11,784 nt of DNA from Spirochaetaceae bacterium (lineage in GTDB: Bacteria > Spirochaetota > Spirochaetia > Treponematales > Breznakiellaceae), in NCBI GenBank assembly GCA_031280705.1, contig JAITGJ010000243.1:1-11784 (forward strand), in the 5' to 3' direction. Shown here one piece after another: positions 5,678 through 11,677 of this stretch. Made by a program: the position numbers and the translations under genes. The stretch's first letter is position 1. The number at the start of each line of letters is the position of its first letter. Below the pieces are notes generated by a model that was not told where the DNA came from, searched no databases, and worked only from the letters and a program-made list of their open reading frames with translations.

Positions 5678-5848
5678 ATGGCTCAAGCCAGCAAGAACGC
5701 CCGTACGAGCAGCACAACCCAGAAATTTTTCTGTTCCTGCGGGGGTGAGATCAAAATGAAGACCCTGTTTGAGAAAGGCAAGGTCAAAAATGTCGCCGAA
5801 TGTGACAAGTGCAAGCGCACGGAGCGGCGTCCATCGGATTTTAAATAG
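5678..5848 (+). CDS. Small zinc-ribbon protein (56 residues)
   Basis: The ATG at 5678 follows AAGGAG with a 6-base spacer and opens a 56-codon frame to TAG. The protein begins with a basic, Ser/Thr-rich segment (MAQASKNARTSSTTQK). It then has two cysteine pairs, FFCSCGGEIKMK (Cys19, Cys21) and ECDKCKRTERR (Cys42, Cys45), spaced as a zinc ribbon, and ends in SDFK. The basic character, small size and position just before rpsT and the HU gene suggest a ribosome- or nucleic-acid-associated role. It does not match ribosomal proteins L31, L33 or L36 as I know them. I believe similar short proteins occur in other treponemes, but I cannot name a family. The codon use and the ribosome-binding site make it a convincing gene despite its size. 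Confidence 0.8.
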   Translation: MAQASKNARTSSTTQKFFCSCGGEIKMKTLFEKGKVKNVAECDKCKRTERRPSDFK

Positions 5849-5885
5849 AGCCGGTTTATAATGTAGACACATTACAGACAGGCTC
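5848..5885 (+). repeat. Nested hairpin after the zinc-ribbon gene
   Basis: Outer arms GAGCC (5848-5852) and GGCTC (5881-5885) enclose TAATGT-AGAC-ACATTA (5859-5874). Only CCTTTG follows, so this would be a weak terminator at best. The segment TAATGTAGACAC resembles TAATGTGGACAC at 4153-4164 in the upstream repeat region. Confidence 0.5.
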
Positions 5886-5904
5886 CTTTGAAATAGACGT
5901 GTTC

Positions 5905-5918
5905 GATAACCGGTTATC
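5905..5918. repeat. Perfect palindrome GATAACCGGTTATC
   Basis: A 14-base uninterrupted palindrome upstream of rpsT. Its left half, GATAACC, recurs at 4341-4347, and TAACCGG is also the loop of hairpins A and B (4109-4115, 4240-4246). It could be an operator or a remnant of the intergenic repeat family. No clear rpsT promoter was found around it. Confidence 0.55.
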
Positions 5919-6002
5919 AGGCGCGTCTTATGCGCGGGCTTTCCCCGCCGGGCACGGTTGTGGAAGGCCGCGGTCAACGCGAATTTAATTGGGGGTTTAT
6001 CT

Positions 6003-6278
6003 TTGGCAGGTAAAAGCACGTCCGCGGAAAAGCGGCACCGGCAGAGTGAGGAACGGCGCATCCGCAACAAAGCGGCAAAAAGCGCCGTCAAAACGAGCGT
6101 TAGAAAACTGGAAACGCTGGTTCGGGGGAAGAATCCGGACGGGGCTGAAACGGCCCTCAAGGATATGATCAAGAAACTGGACACGGCCGCGGGGAAGGGC
6201 ATTATCAAAAAGAATGCCGCGGCGCGGAAAAAGTCCCGGATGCAGCGTCTTTTTAATACGCTGAAAAAAGCGGAATAG
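6003..6278 (+). CDS. rpsT: 30S ribosomal protein S20, TTG start
   Basis: S20 is a primary 16S rRNA-binding protein of the small subunit. The frame from TTG at 6003 gives 91 residues (M/L-AGKSTSAEKRHRQSEERRIRNKAAKS...), matching the usual 85-90. It shows the typical basic helices, the N-terminal SAEKRHRQ-RRIRNKAAKSAVKT signature and the C-terminal IIKKNAAARKKSRMQRL. The in-frame ATG at 5958 would add 15 residues (MWKAAVNANLIGGLS) unlike any S20 N-terminus, while GGGGG (5991-5995) lies 7 bases before the TTG. The E. coli rpsT gene also starts at UUG, where the weak start is part of autoregulation, so a similar control is possible here. The HU gene follows after 13 bases. Confidence 0.92.
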   Translation: MAGKSTSAEKRHRQSEERRIRNKAAKSAVKTSVRKLETLVRGKNPDGAETALKDMIKKLDTAAGKGIIKKNAAARKKSRMQRLFNTLKKAE

Positions 6279-6291
6279 CGCTCATTTCAGT

Positions 6292-6849
6292 ATGACCAGA
6301 AAAAAACAGACCAAAGCCGATCTTGTTGACGCGCTGTACCAGTCAACCGGGCTTGGCCGGCAGCATGTACAGCAGCTTGTCGATCTGCTTTTGGAGCATA
6401 TCAGGAGCACCCTGGCGGAGGGAGCGAGTATCGAATTACGCGGGTTCGGCACATTTGAGGTGCGTCTGCGGAAGGGCCGTGCCATGGGGCGGAATCCCCG
6501 GACCGGGAACCCTGTCTTCGTGGTTCCCCATTGGGTCGCCGTATTCCGTCCCGGCCGCGATATCAAGAAAACGGTACGGGAACTCGATCCCAATCTCCCG
6601 TACGGCGCCGAAGAACCGGACGCCGCCGGGGAAAAACCGCGCGCGGCAAGGGGCCGCCGGGGCAAAACCGCGCGCGGCGCGGAAGCGGCGCCGGCGAATG
6701 TCCCGGGCGCGGACGCGCCGCCGGCGGGTACGCCGCCTGAAAAAAAGCCGGACGTGGACGCCGCCGGAACGAACGCGGCGCGGGAGCGCGGCGCGAAAGG
6801 CCGCGGCCCGTCCGCCGCTCCCCGTGGCGGCAAAGCGCCCCAATCGTGA
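6292..6849 (+). CDS. HU-family DNA-binding protein with long disordered C-terminal tail
   Basis: Residues 1-97 are a standard HU/IHF domain: the N-terminal helices (TKADLVDALYQSTGLGRQHV), the beta saddle GFGTFEVRLRKG and the DNA-binding arm GRNPRTGNPV with the intercalating proline Pro69. HU dimers bend DNA and organise the nucleoid. Residues from about 98 to 185 are an extra tail rich in Ala, Pro, Gly, Arg and Lys (such as KPRAARGRRGKTARG), probably disordered and able to neutralise DNA charge like a histone H1 tail. Normal HU is about 90 residues. The tail is in frame and ends in TGA six bases before the lnt ATG. No Shine-Dalgarno is clear before the ATG, so coupling to rpsT is likely. It could be HU or IHF-like; I cannot separate these by eye. 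Confidence 0.9.
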   Translation: MTRKKQTKADLVDALYQSTGLGRQHVQQLVDLLLEHIRSTLAEGASIELRGFGTFEVRLRKGRAMGRNPRTGNPVFVVPHWVAVFRPGRDIKKTVRELDPNLPYGAEEPDAAGEKPRAARGRRGKTARGAEAAPANVPGADAPPAGTPPEKKPDVDAAGTNAARERGAKGRGPSAAPRGGKAPQS

Positions 6850-6855
6850 TCCGGC

Positions 6856-8487
6856 ATGATCCGTCCGGGAAATAACGGGAAAGCGCTTCCTTTTCTCATC
6901 AACGGCGGTCTTGTCATCTCCGGCGCGCTTTTATTTGCCGCCTCCCACCCAAATCCGCTTGTTCCGTCAGGGCTTCCCGTCTTCGCGTGGGCCGCCTTTG
7001 TCCCCATGTTTTATCTCGTGCGCCGCGTCAATTTTTTTGAGGCGTCCCTGTGGGGTGCGTTTTACGGAGCACTGTCCTATACCTTGTTTAATTTTTGGCT
7101 CACCACATTCCACCCCCTCGCGGGGTTTCTCGCGGGGTCGGTTTTTTTGATCTGGTTCGCGCTCCTGTTCCCGCTCTTCCGTCTTGCCGTTTCGCTTTTT
7201 CCCCGGCGCGGCTACCTTGTTCAGTGGCTCCTCTGGCTCGGCTGGGAGTATGTACGAACGCGGGGGTTTTTGGGGTATTCCTACGGAATAGCGGGATACA
7301 CCCAGTGGCAGGCCCTCCTGGTGATCCAGATAGCCGGGATTTTCGGGGTTTGGGGGGTTTCCGCGCTGGTGGTGTTCCCCTCATCGTACCTTGCCGCGTG
7401 GCTGTCAGACGGGGCCTCTTTCCCGCGTTTCGCGCGGCGGGAATGGCTCCCCCTCACGCTCTATCTGACCGCGCTCGGGGCGGCGCTCATCTATGGATGT
7501 GCCGCGCCGCGTGATTTTTCCGCCCGCCCCGCCTTCCGCGCCGCGCTTGTTCAGAACAACGCCGATCCCTGGAAGGGCGGCGTCATTCAATACCAGCGGA
7601 ATCTTGAATCGCTCAAGGCGCTTTCCCGCGCCGCGCTTACGGCGGATCCCGCGCCGGACCTGGTGGTCTGGTCCGAGACAGCGTTCGTGCCGCGTATCTA
7701 CTGGCAGATGCACTACCGCGATGATCCCGCGTCGTGGAGCGTGGTGCGGGACCTTCTGACATTTCTTGAAGGCGAAGAAACGCCGTTCCTTATCGGCAAC
7801 GACGACGGGCGGAAGGAAAACGGAAAGCGGGTTGACTATAACGCCGCGCTGCTTTTCAGGCGGGGCGTGCTTTCCGGGCAGTACCGCAAACTTCGCCTGG
7901 TGCCCTTTACGGAGTATTTTCCCTACCGCAAACAATTCCCGTGGTTTTACGATTTTTTGGTGAACGCGGACACCCATTTTTGGGAACCGGGGGACAGCCC
8001 CGTGGTATTTGAAATCGACGTTCCCCGCCTGGAACGGACGGCGCGTTTCTCTACGCCCATCTGTTTTGAAGATACCTTCGGCTACCTTTCGCGGGACGCG
8101 GTGCGGCTCGGCGCGGAGGTAATCGTCAACATTACCAACGATTCCTGGTCGGGAAGCCTCGTCTGCCAGATGCAGCACCTTTCGATGTCCGTATTCCGCG
8201 CCGTGGAAAACCGCCGTTCCGTGGTCCGCGCCGCGACATCGGGCCAGACCGCCTCCATCGCGCCGGACGGACGCGTTACCGCGGAGGCGCCGCCTTTTAC
8301 GGAAACCGTTCTTTCCGTGGAAGTCCCGCTTGAAGACGGATTGACACCGTATACCCGTTTTGGGGATATTTGGGGGCGTGCTTTCGCGCTCCTTGCCGCG
8401 CTGGCCTTGTTCACCGGCATGGTTCGCGGTATACTGAACAGAGATTTTCGCGGCCCGGGGGCGGGCGCGAAAATGCGCGCGTCCTGA
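6856..8487 (+). CDS. lnt: Apolipoprotein N-acyltransferase
   Basis: Lnt moves an acyl chain from a phospholipid to the N-terminal cysteine of lipoproteins in the inner membrane. The 543-residue protein has about six to seven hydrophobic helices in its first 215 residues, a nitrilase-like domain (about 225-495) and a final membrane helix (about 506-525). The catalytic triad is intact: Glu274 in VVWSETAFVP, Lys345 in YRKLRLVPFTEYFPYR and Cys403 in TPICFEDTF. These align with E. coli Glu267, Lys335 and Cys387; Glu353 and Glu405 match its Glu343 and Glu389. The gene starts six bases after the HU stop, so it is co-transcribed. The TPR lipoprotein upstream is a plausible substrate. It is slightly longer than the roughly 510 residues of E. 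coli Lnt, mainly in the insert between Glu274 and Lys345. Confidence 0.94.
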   Translation: MIRPGNNGKALPFLINGGLVISGALLFAASHPNPLVPSGLPVFAWAAFVPMFYLVRRVNFFEASLWGAFYGALSYTLFNFWLTTFHPLAGFLAGSVFLIWFALLFPLFRLAVSLFPRRGYLVQWLLWLGWEYVRTRGFLGYSYGIAGYTQWQALLVIQIAGIFGVWGVSALVVFPSSYLAAWLSDGASFPRFARREWLPLTLYLTALGAALIYGCAAPRDFSARPAFRAALVQNNADPWKGGVIQYQRNLESLKALSRAALTADPAPDLVVWSETAFVPRIYWQMHYRDDPASWSVVRDLLTFLEGEETPFLIGNDDGRKENGKRVDYNAALLFRRGVLSGQYRKLRLVPFTEYFPYRKQFPWFYDFLVNADTHFWEPGDSPVVFEIDVPRLERTARFSTPICFEDTFGYLSRDAVRLGAEVIVNITNDSWSGSLVCQMQHLSMSVFRAVENRRSVVRAATSGQTASIAPDGRVTAEAPPFTETVLSVEVPLEDGLTPYTRFGDIWGRAFALLAALALFTGMVRGILNRDFRGPGAGAKMRAS

Positions 8488-8560
8488 GAGCAAGGGGACG
8501 CGCGGGCGGCGCGGGGCCGGTGGCCAGAAACCGCGCAAAAAGTAAAAACCGGAGGTAAAA

Positions 8561-9277
8561 ATGAATTCACGGAAAAAGATTCTTATTGTTGATGATGAGC
8601 AGCTTAATCTTGAGTTTTTTGATGTGATGCTGACCAAGCTGGGCTTTATCGTGGAAAAGGCCGAAGACGGCGTTGAGGCGCTGGAAAAGGTACGTCATTT
8701 TGCTCCCGATGTCATCATGCTTGACAATATCATGCCACGCATGACCGGCTGGGAGGTTACCAAAACCCTCAAGGCAAATCCCGATTACCGGGATATTCCC
8801 ATCATCATGTTTTCCGCGCTGGGGGACGTGAAGGACAAGGTTGAGGGTTTTGAATTGGGCGTTGATGATTATATCACCAAGCCCTTCAATTTTTCGGAGG
8901 TCCTTGCGCGGGTCCAGGCGGTTTTGCGGAACCGCGAACTGTACCGGCAGATTCTGGTGCGGGAGTCCCGGCTTACCCTCGCGGAAACGTTCCGCTCCGC
9001 CGTCAAGGCCGATATTGCCGGGTTTCTCAAAATTATCGGGGAACTTGACGCCGCCGTGGACGCGCCCGGCGGGAATCTCGCCGCGCTGGTCCGGGAAAAA
9101 ACTTCCCAGGCGCGTAAAACCGCGGGAGAAATGGAAAAACGTATCGACCAGATCGCCGCCGAATGGGACGATCTTAAAAAGGACGAAATCGGGCTTAAAG
9201 CGCTGGAAAAATCGTTCCGCAAAGCGCCCCAGCCGGACAGGGATATGGACGCAGGGGATGACGATGCGGAAGATTGA
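8561..9277 (+). CDS. Response regulator with C-terminal helical region, no DNA-binding domain
   Basis: Residues 5-125 are a complete receiver domain: acidic pocket Asp11-Asp12 (LIVDDEQ), phosphoacceptor Asp55 (VIMLDNIMPRMTGWE), switch Ser85 (IIMFSALGD) and Lys107 (DDYITKPF). Residues about 128-238 are helical and charged (ESRLTLAETFRSAVKADIAG, then KTSQARKTAGEMEKRIDQIA), ending in an acidic tail GDDDAED. I see no DNA-binding, GGDEF, HD or other known output domain, so it probably acts through protein contacts. GGAGG lies 6 bases before the ATG. The last 14 bases overlap the bactofilin frame, which ties the two products together. No histidine kinase lies in the window. Confidence 0.9.
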   Translation: MNSRKKILIVDDEQLNLEFFDVMLTKLGFIVEKAEDGVEALEKVRHFAPDVIMLDNIMPRMTGWEVTKTLKANPDYRDIPIIMFSALGDVKDKVEGFELGVDDYITKPFNFSEVLARVQAVLRNRELYRQILVRESRLTLAETFRSAVKADIAGFLKIIGELDAAVDAPGGNLAALVREKTSQARKTAGEMEKRIDQIAAEWDDLKKDEIGLKALEKSFRKAPQPDRDMDAGDDDAED

Positions 9278-9755
9278 GGCGCGGGGCTCACCGGGCGCCT
9301 CAAAGATCACGTTTGGCTCCGGCACGAATTTTAACGGCGTCCTCCATTTCAGCGAAACGCTTTGTATTCAGGGAAAATTTACGGGCACCATCGAGGCTCG
9401 CGGCGCGCTTATCGTGGACCGGGGCGCCGTGGTGGAGGCCGATCATATCGCGGTTAATTCCCTGACCGTGTACGGCACGGTGAGCGGGGCCGTCAACGCG
9501 GTGGACAAGATCGACATGATGAGCGGCGCACAGGTGCACGGCGACGTGATGGCCGCGCGGCTCCGCATCGCCGACGAAGTGCTCTTTGAGGGACGCTGTA
9601 CCATGGTTCAGACGGAAGACGAAGTGGATATTTTTTCCCGTTCCACCGAGGAGATCAAGGCCGAACTCCGCGCGGGGACTCCCGGCGCGGCAAACGGCGA
9701 TGCCGCCTCTCCCGTAACGGCGGCTTCCGCTTTCCGGGCCGAAAGCGATGCTTGA
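9264..9755 (+). CDS. Bactofilin (cytoskeletal beta-helix protein)
   Basis: Bactofilins polymerise without nucleotide into filaments that localise cell-wall and polar proteins; in Leptospira one affects helix shape. The start chosen is ATG 9264 (MRKIEARGSPGASKITFGSG), since AGGGG ends 6 bases before it; ATG 9258 would add only two residues and lies directly against AGGGG. Residues about 14-120 show the bactofilin core of short beta-helix turns (FNGVLHFSETLCIQGKFTGT, ALIVDRGAVVEADHIAV, LTVYGTVSGAVNAVDKIDM, AQVHGDVMAARLRI, LFEGRCTMV). The tail from about 125 is Ala-rich and flexible. At 163 residues it has the usual family length. It overlaps the response regulator by 14 bases and the cinA-like gene by 8 bases. 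The longer upstream frame (to 8841) is only an antiphase reading of the regulator. Confidence 0.9.
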   Translation: MRKIEARGSPGASKITFGSGTNFNGVLHFSETLCIQGKFTGTIEARGALIVDRGAVVEADHIAVNSLTVYGTVSGAVNAVDKIDMMSGAQVHGDVMAARLRIADEVLFEGRCTMVQTEDEVDIFSRSTEEIKAELRAGTPGAANGDAASPVTAASAFRAESDA

Positions 9756-10290
9756 GCCGGAGCTTCTCCCCGTTCCCGGCGACGGCGCGCGGCAGTTGGT
9801 CCGCCGGGCGTCTCAAAAGGGCGTCCGTATTGCCCTTGCGGAATCCTGCACGGCGGGCCTTGTCTCAGGCGCGATAGCCGAAACGGCGGGCGCGTCCAGG
9901 GTCCTGTGGGGATCATTCGTTACCTATGCCGCCGAGGCAAAGGTCCGTATGCTTGGCATTGACGCGGACCTTATCGCCCGGCACGGTGAAGTAAGCCGGG
10001 AAGTCGCGCTCGCCATGGCGGAACGGGCCCGCGAAATAAGCGGCGCGGACCTCGCCGCTTCCATTACGGGCCTTGCCGGGCCCGGCGGGAACGGCTCCAC
10101 GGTTCCCGTGGGCGTCGTCTGGATCGGTCTTGCCCGGCGGGACGGCGCTTCGGAGGCCCGGATGTTTCGCTATTCCGTTCCCCGTAACCCTCTCCGCGCG
10201 GCGGCGGCCGCCGAAGCCCTGCGCCTGCTCGCGGAAGCCCTCAAAGAATTCCCCCCCCCCCGGACACGTTCCCCTGTTTTAGCGAAATAA
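9748..10290 (+). CDS. pncC: CinA C-terminal-type nicotinamide-nucleotide amidohydrolase
   Basis: The 180-residue protein is a stand-alone CinA C-terminal domain, which removes the amide of NMN to give NaMN in pyridine-nucleotide salvage. The family signatures are present: ALAESCTAGLVSG with catalytic Ser33, FVTYAAEAK with Tyr60 and Lys65, and ASITGLAGPGGNGSTVPVGV (104-123). The N-terminal molybdopterin-like domain of full CinA is absent. ATG at 9748 overlaps the bactofilin stop by 8 bases, so it is the last gene of the regulator-bactofilin operon. An 11-C run (10251-10261) encodes Phe-Pro-Pro-Pro near the end; a change of length would alter only the last ten or so residues or extend the protein. 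No terminator hairpin is seen in the 30 bases before the convergent trpS stop. Confidence 0.88.
   Translation: MLEPELLPVPGDGARQLVRRASQKGVRIALAESCTAGLVSGAIAETAGASRVLWGSFVTYAAEAKVRMLGIDADLIARHGEVSREVALAMAERAREISGADLAASITGLAGPGGNGSTVPVGVVWIGLARRDGASEARMFRYSVPRNPLRAAAAAEALRLLAEALKEFPPPRTRSPVLAK
10251..10261 (+). repeat. Homopolymeric C tract (11 C)
   Basis: Eleven consecutive C residues lie within the last 15 codons of the cinA-like gene. With 11 C the frame ends PPPRTRSPVLAK and stops at 10290. With 10 C it would end PPPGHVPLF at TAG 10282. With 12 C it would read on into the trpS antisense strand. Such tracts are prone to slipped-strand change, and also to sequencing error. Confidence 0.9.
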
Positions 10291-10320
10291 CGTTCGATGC
10301 GTATGCCGGTGATGAACCGC

Positions 10321-11319
10321 TCAAAAATCAATACCCGCGGCGCGGCGGAAACGGGAAACCGTGGCGCGGGCGATGGGCCGGGCTTTTTCCGCGCCATCGG
10401 CCAGTATACGGTCGATTTTTTCCGGTGCGGACAGGAGGGCGGCGAATTGTTCGCGGATCGGGGCCAGTTCCCGGTTGACCACGGCGAAGAGGGCCTCTTT
10501 TGCCTCTCCCCAGCCCATGCCGCCTTCGCGGTAGCGTTTTGCCAGGGCCGTTTCTTCGCCGTCCCGGGCGAAAAGCCGGTATAACTGGAAAATTTGGGAC
10601 GTTTCCGGGTCTTTGGGTTCATCGATCCCTTGAGAATTGGTATCGATCCGCATGATCAGTTTTCTTAGTTCTTTTTCCGGGGCAAAGAGGGGAATCACAT
10701 TGCCATAACTTTTGCTCATTTTCCGCCCGTCAAGGCCGGGCACCACGGCAACGCGCTCTTCTACCGCCGCCCGGGGGATGCGGAGAATTTCGCTTTTATA
10801 GGTAAAATTCACCGCCTCCGCGATATCCGCCGCCATTTCGATATGCTGGGTCTGATCCTTTCCCACGGGAACCACATCGGAATCAAAGAGCAGTATGTCG
10901 GCAGCCATCAGGACGGGGTAGGTAAAAAGGCCCATGTTGACGCCCGCGTCGGCATCGTTTCCCTTTTCGCTGTTTTCCTGTACCGCCGCCTTGTAGGCGT
11001 GGGCGCGGTTCATCAGTCCCTTGGGCGTAAAGGCCATGAGCATGGTGGCAAGCTCGAAAGTTTCAGGGATGGCGCTTTGACGGTAAAAAATCACCCGGTC
11101 CGGGTCAAGTCCCGCGGCAAGCCAGCCCGCGGCCACCTCGCGGATGGTTTTCGACAGTTCCGCGCCGTTTTTCATCGTGTTGAGCGCGTGATAATCGGCG
11201 ATAAAATACCGGGCGTCATACTCCCGCGCAAGGTTGAGCGCCGGTTTGATGGCCCCAAAATAATTGCCGATATGCAAAATGCCGGTGGGTTTGATCCCGG
11301 TAAGGGAAACTTTCTTCAT
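10321..11319 (-). CDS. trpS: Tryptophanyl-tRNA synthetase
   Basis: This class I synthetase charges tRNA-Trp. The 332-residue reading from ATG 11319 begins MKKVSLTGIKPTGILHIGNY, the standard family start. The class I motifs are HIGN (16-19) and KMSKS (200-204). MAADILLFDSD (138-148) contains the tryptophan-binding Asp141, and VPVGKDQTQHIEMA (150-163) is also typical. Length matches bacterial TrpRS. The longer reading back to 11394 adds 25 unlike residues that run toward the tRNA gene, so it is not used. No Shine-Dalgarno precedes the ATG. TATAAT (11325-11320) lies directly against it, too close to give a normal transcript from that box. The gene is probably read from the tRNA-Gly promoter upstream. 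It converges on the cinA-like gene with 30 bases between stops. Confidence 0.95.
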   Translation of the reverse strand: MKKVSLTGIKPTGILHIGNYFGAIKPALNLAREYDARYFIADYHALNTMKNGAELSKTIREVAAGWLAAGLDPDRVIFYRQSAIPETFELATMLMAFTPKGLMNRAHAYKAAVQENSEKGNDADAGVNMGLFTYPVLMAADILLFDSDVVPVGKDQTQHIEMAADIAEAVNFTYKSEILRIPRAAVEERVAVVPGLDGRKMSKSYGNVIPLFAPEKELRKLIMRIDTNSQGIDEPKDPETSQIFQLYRLFARDGEETALAKRYREGGMGWGEAKEALFAVVNRELAPIREQFAALLSAPEKIDRILADGAEKARPIARATVSRFRRAAGIDF

Positions 11320-11364
11320 ATTATACACTGCCAGTATTACCGGACGCGGCGTAAGCGCCGGAAA

Positions 11365-11435
11365 AGCGGACGACGGGAGTCGAACCCGCGTCACAAGCTT
11401 GGGAAGCTTGGATAATACCGTTATATGACGTCCGC
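11365..11435 (-). tRNA. tRNA-Gly, anticodon CCC
   Basis: On the minus strand the acceptor arm GCGGACG (from 11435) pairs with CGTCCGC (11372-11366), leaving discriminator U at 11365, as is usual for tRNA-Gly. The anticodon stem CAAGC/GCTTG encloses the 7-base loop TTCCCAA, so the anticodon is CCC (reads GGG). The T arm is GCGGG-TTCGACT-CCCGT, and the D region ATATAACGGTATTAT matches the short-loop layout of bacterial tRNA-Gly. CCA is not encoded; TTTCC follows. It lies 45 bases upstream of trpS on the same strand. Confidence 0.95.
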
Positions 11436-11443
11436 AAAACGTG

Positions 11444-11479
11444 CATGGTTACTGTACCGGAGGGGAAGGTTTTTGTCAA
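11444..11479 (-). promoter_or_regulatory. Promoter of tRNA-Gly (and probably trpS)
   Basis: On the minus strand a perfect TTGACA (11479-11474) is followed after 17 bases by TACAGT (11456-11451). The predicted start near 11444 is 9 bases before the mature tRNA 5' end, as expected for a stable-RNA promoter. Confidence 0.7.
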
Positions 11480-11500
11480 TTGCCGAAAAGCATCCTGCCC

Positions 11501-11524
11501 AAAAGCGGCCTCCGTGCCGCTTTT
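11501..11524. terminator. Possible bidirectional intrinsic terminator
   Basis: AAAAGCGGC (11501-11509), a six-base loop, then GCCGCTTTT (11516-11524). A GC stem flanked by A4 and T4 is the layout of a two-way Rho-independent terminator. It would end the gene entering from the right edge before the tRNA promoter. The T-run is short, so the call is moderate. Confidence 0.45.
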
Positions 11525-11530
11525 GCGGCT

Positions 11531-11559
11531 TGGGGTTTGCGGCATAGCCGCAAACCCCA
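11531..11559. repeat. Perfect 13-bp hairpin with ATA loop
   Basis: TGGGGTTTGCGGC (11531-11543), ATA, then its exact complement (11547-11559); one more C-G pair and a wobble extend it. It is the second of three consecutive hairpins, and its GGC-NNN-GCC tip is like that of the palindrome at 3960-3990. Confidence 0.7.
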
Positions 11560-11574
11560 GGGACAGTGCTCGAA

Positions 11575-11610
11575 CCCGGACAAATCCGCATCCAGGCGGA
11601 TTTGTCCGGG
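11575..11610. repeat. Perfect 15-bp hairpin with six-base loop
   Basis: CCCGGACAAATCCGC (11575-11589), loop ATCCAG, then its exact complement (11596-11610). It is followed by further G residues rather than T, so it is not a terminator on the plus strand. CGGACAAATCC is shared with the TPR leader (4360-4370). The rest of the 242-base gap (11436-11677) shows no gene. Confidence 0.75.
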
Positions 11611-11677
11611 GGGGACGGCAAAACCGCGCTCCGGCCCTGAGGGAACCGCCGTTAAATGAACGCTAATAACCGCGCCT

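Noticed and set aside
5544..5759. 71-codon frame starting at the predicted transcript start before the zinc-ribbon gene
   Set aside because: Low-complexity Ala/Arg/Pro/Ser sequence, no ribosome-binding site, and it overlaps the zinc-ribbon gene out of frame. The ATG at +1 is noted only as a coincidence.
8509..8536. Hairpin GCGCGG...CCGCGC between lnt and the response regulator
   Set aside because: Followed by an A-run, not T, on the plus strand, so it is not a terminator for lnt. In such GC-rich sequence a 6-bp stem is weak evidence.
7405..8637. 410-codon minus-strand frame opposite lnt
   Set aside because: High GC at third positions removes antisense stops; no family is visible, whereas lnt has its full catalytic triad.
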